A stretch of DNA of 64,000 bases from Aptenodytes patagonicus (lineage: Eukaryota; Chordata; Aves; Sphenisciformes; Spheniscidae), in the NCBI RefSeq assembly GCF_965638725.1, contig NC_134951.1, forward strand, positions 43,726,746 through 43,790,745. Direction: 5' to 3'. Of the stretch, positions 63,541-64,000 are shown in pieces. The notes beneath the pieces were generated by a model. The model was not told where the DNA came from. It saw nothing but the letters and a program-made list of their open reading frames with translations, and made no database searches. Position 1 is the first letter of the stretch. Each line of letters opens with the position of its first letter. The translations under genes and the position numbers were made by a program.

Positions 63541-64000
63541 TAAACTAGCACTCCGGAACCACCAAATCTGCTCTTCCATAAAGTAAATTAATCTTCATAA
63601 AAATGGGGACACTGATATCTAGAAAGCCAGACATCTACTGAATTTAAATGAGAAATCTGTATGAATAATGATACTTTGAAATTAGCCACAGATATATTGC
63701 ACAGTTTTTAACTCAGTTATATCTGAGCTATGCCTATTGTATCATTTGCCTACTTACAAAAAAAAGTTAGCAACTACGCCTCTGAGCTATAAAGACAAGT
63801 TTTAAAGAAGTCTTAGCAATGGCTTCAGATAAATTTGTGCTATTTAAAAAAAACAAAGTATCCAACACCCAAGTAGTTAATACTGTCGGTAGACATCCCT
63901 TAAAAGCAAGGAGGAAAAAAAAAAAACACTTCTGAGATACAATTCAGCAAAAGCAGTTTTCTGAAAAGTCAAAGATCTTGTTTCCAAATGAGAGGAATCG

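Overview
The window is nuclear DNA from a bird, read mostly through two protein-coding genes on the minus strand. A vertebrate is shown by spliced genes with GT-AG introns, a CpG-island promoter and AT-rich introns. A bird (or close sauropsid) is suggested by CR1 LINE 3' ends carrying the typical ATTCTATG-type tail and by LTR families of the avian ERV-L kind. The species cannot be named from the sequence.

Layout. 1-1690: no gene I can name, with one weak exon-like stretch at 678-723. 1692-about 3900, minus: LYRM2, three coding exons encoding 88 residues, with a CpG-island promoter at about 3420-4160. 4160-5550: intergenic. About 5590 to the end of the window, minus: the 3' part of MDN1 (midasin, the giant AAA+ ATPase of 60S ribosome maturation). 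I placed 57 coding exons, 63444 down to the stop codon at 6376-6378. All splice phases agree and the joined frame of 10,015 nt encodes 3,337 residues, about the C-terminal 60% of the roughly 5,600-residue human protein. It holds the end of AAA module 6, the long helical linker, the acidic (D/E-rich) region and the C-terminal MIDAS/VWA domain. The promoter and the first AAA modules lie beyond the right edge. LYRM2 lying just downstream of MDN1 on the same strand matches the human 6q15 order as I recall it.

Mobile DNA sits in MDN1 introns. 17055-22142, plus strand (antisense to MDN1): a 5.1-kb endogenous retrovirus with two LTRs, a 5-bp target duplication (AGTGG), a tRNA-Lys-like primer site, and a gag-like/pol reading frame that has lost most of gag, protease and the polymerase palm and has two in-frame stops. 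It has no env. 58831-59974: a solo LTR of another ERV family with 5-bp duplication TGTGG and internal minisatellite-like units. Three CR1 3' ends lie on the minus strand (about 31833-32036, 46335-46841, 63457-63540); the last abuts an MDN1 splice acceptor.

The two genes are not known to work together: LYRM2 is a mitochondrial LYR-motif protein and MDN1 is a nuclear ribosome-assembly motor. I found no CRISPR array, operon or other new multi-gene system. The most unusual items are an exact 28-bp inversion that distinguishes the two LTRs of the ERV, its in-frame internal deletion fusion, a GC-AG intron in MDN1, and a CR1 tail placed where the branch point and pyrimidine tract of an MDN1 exon should be.
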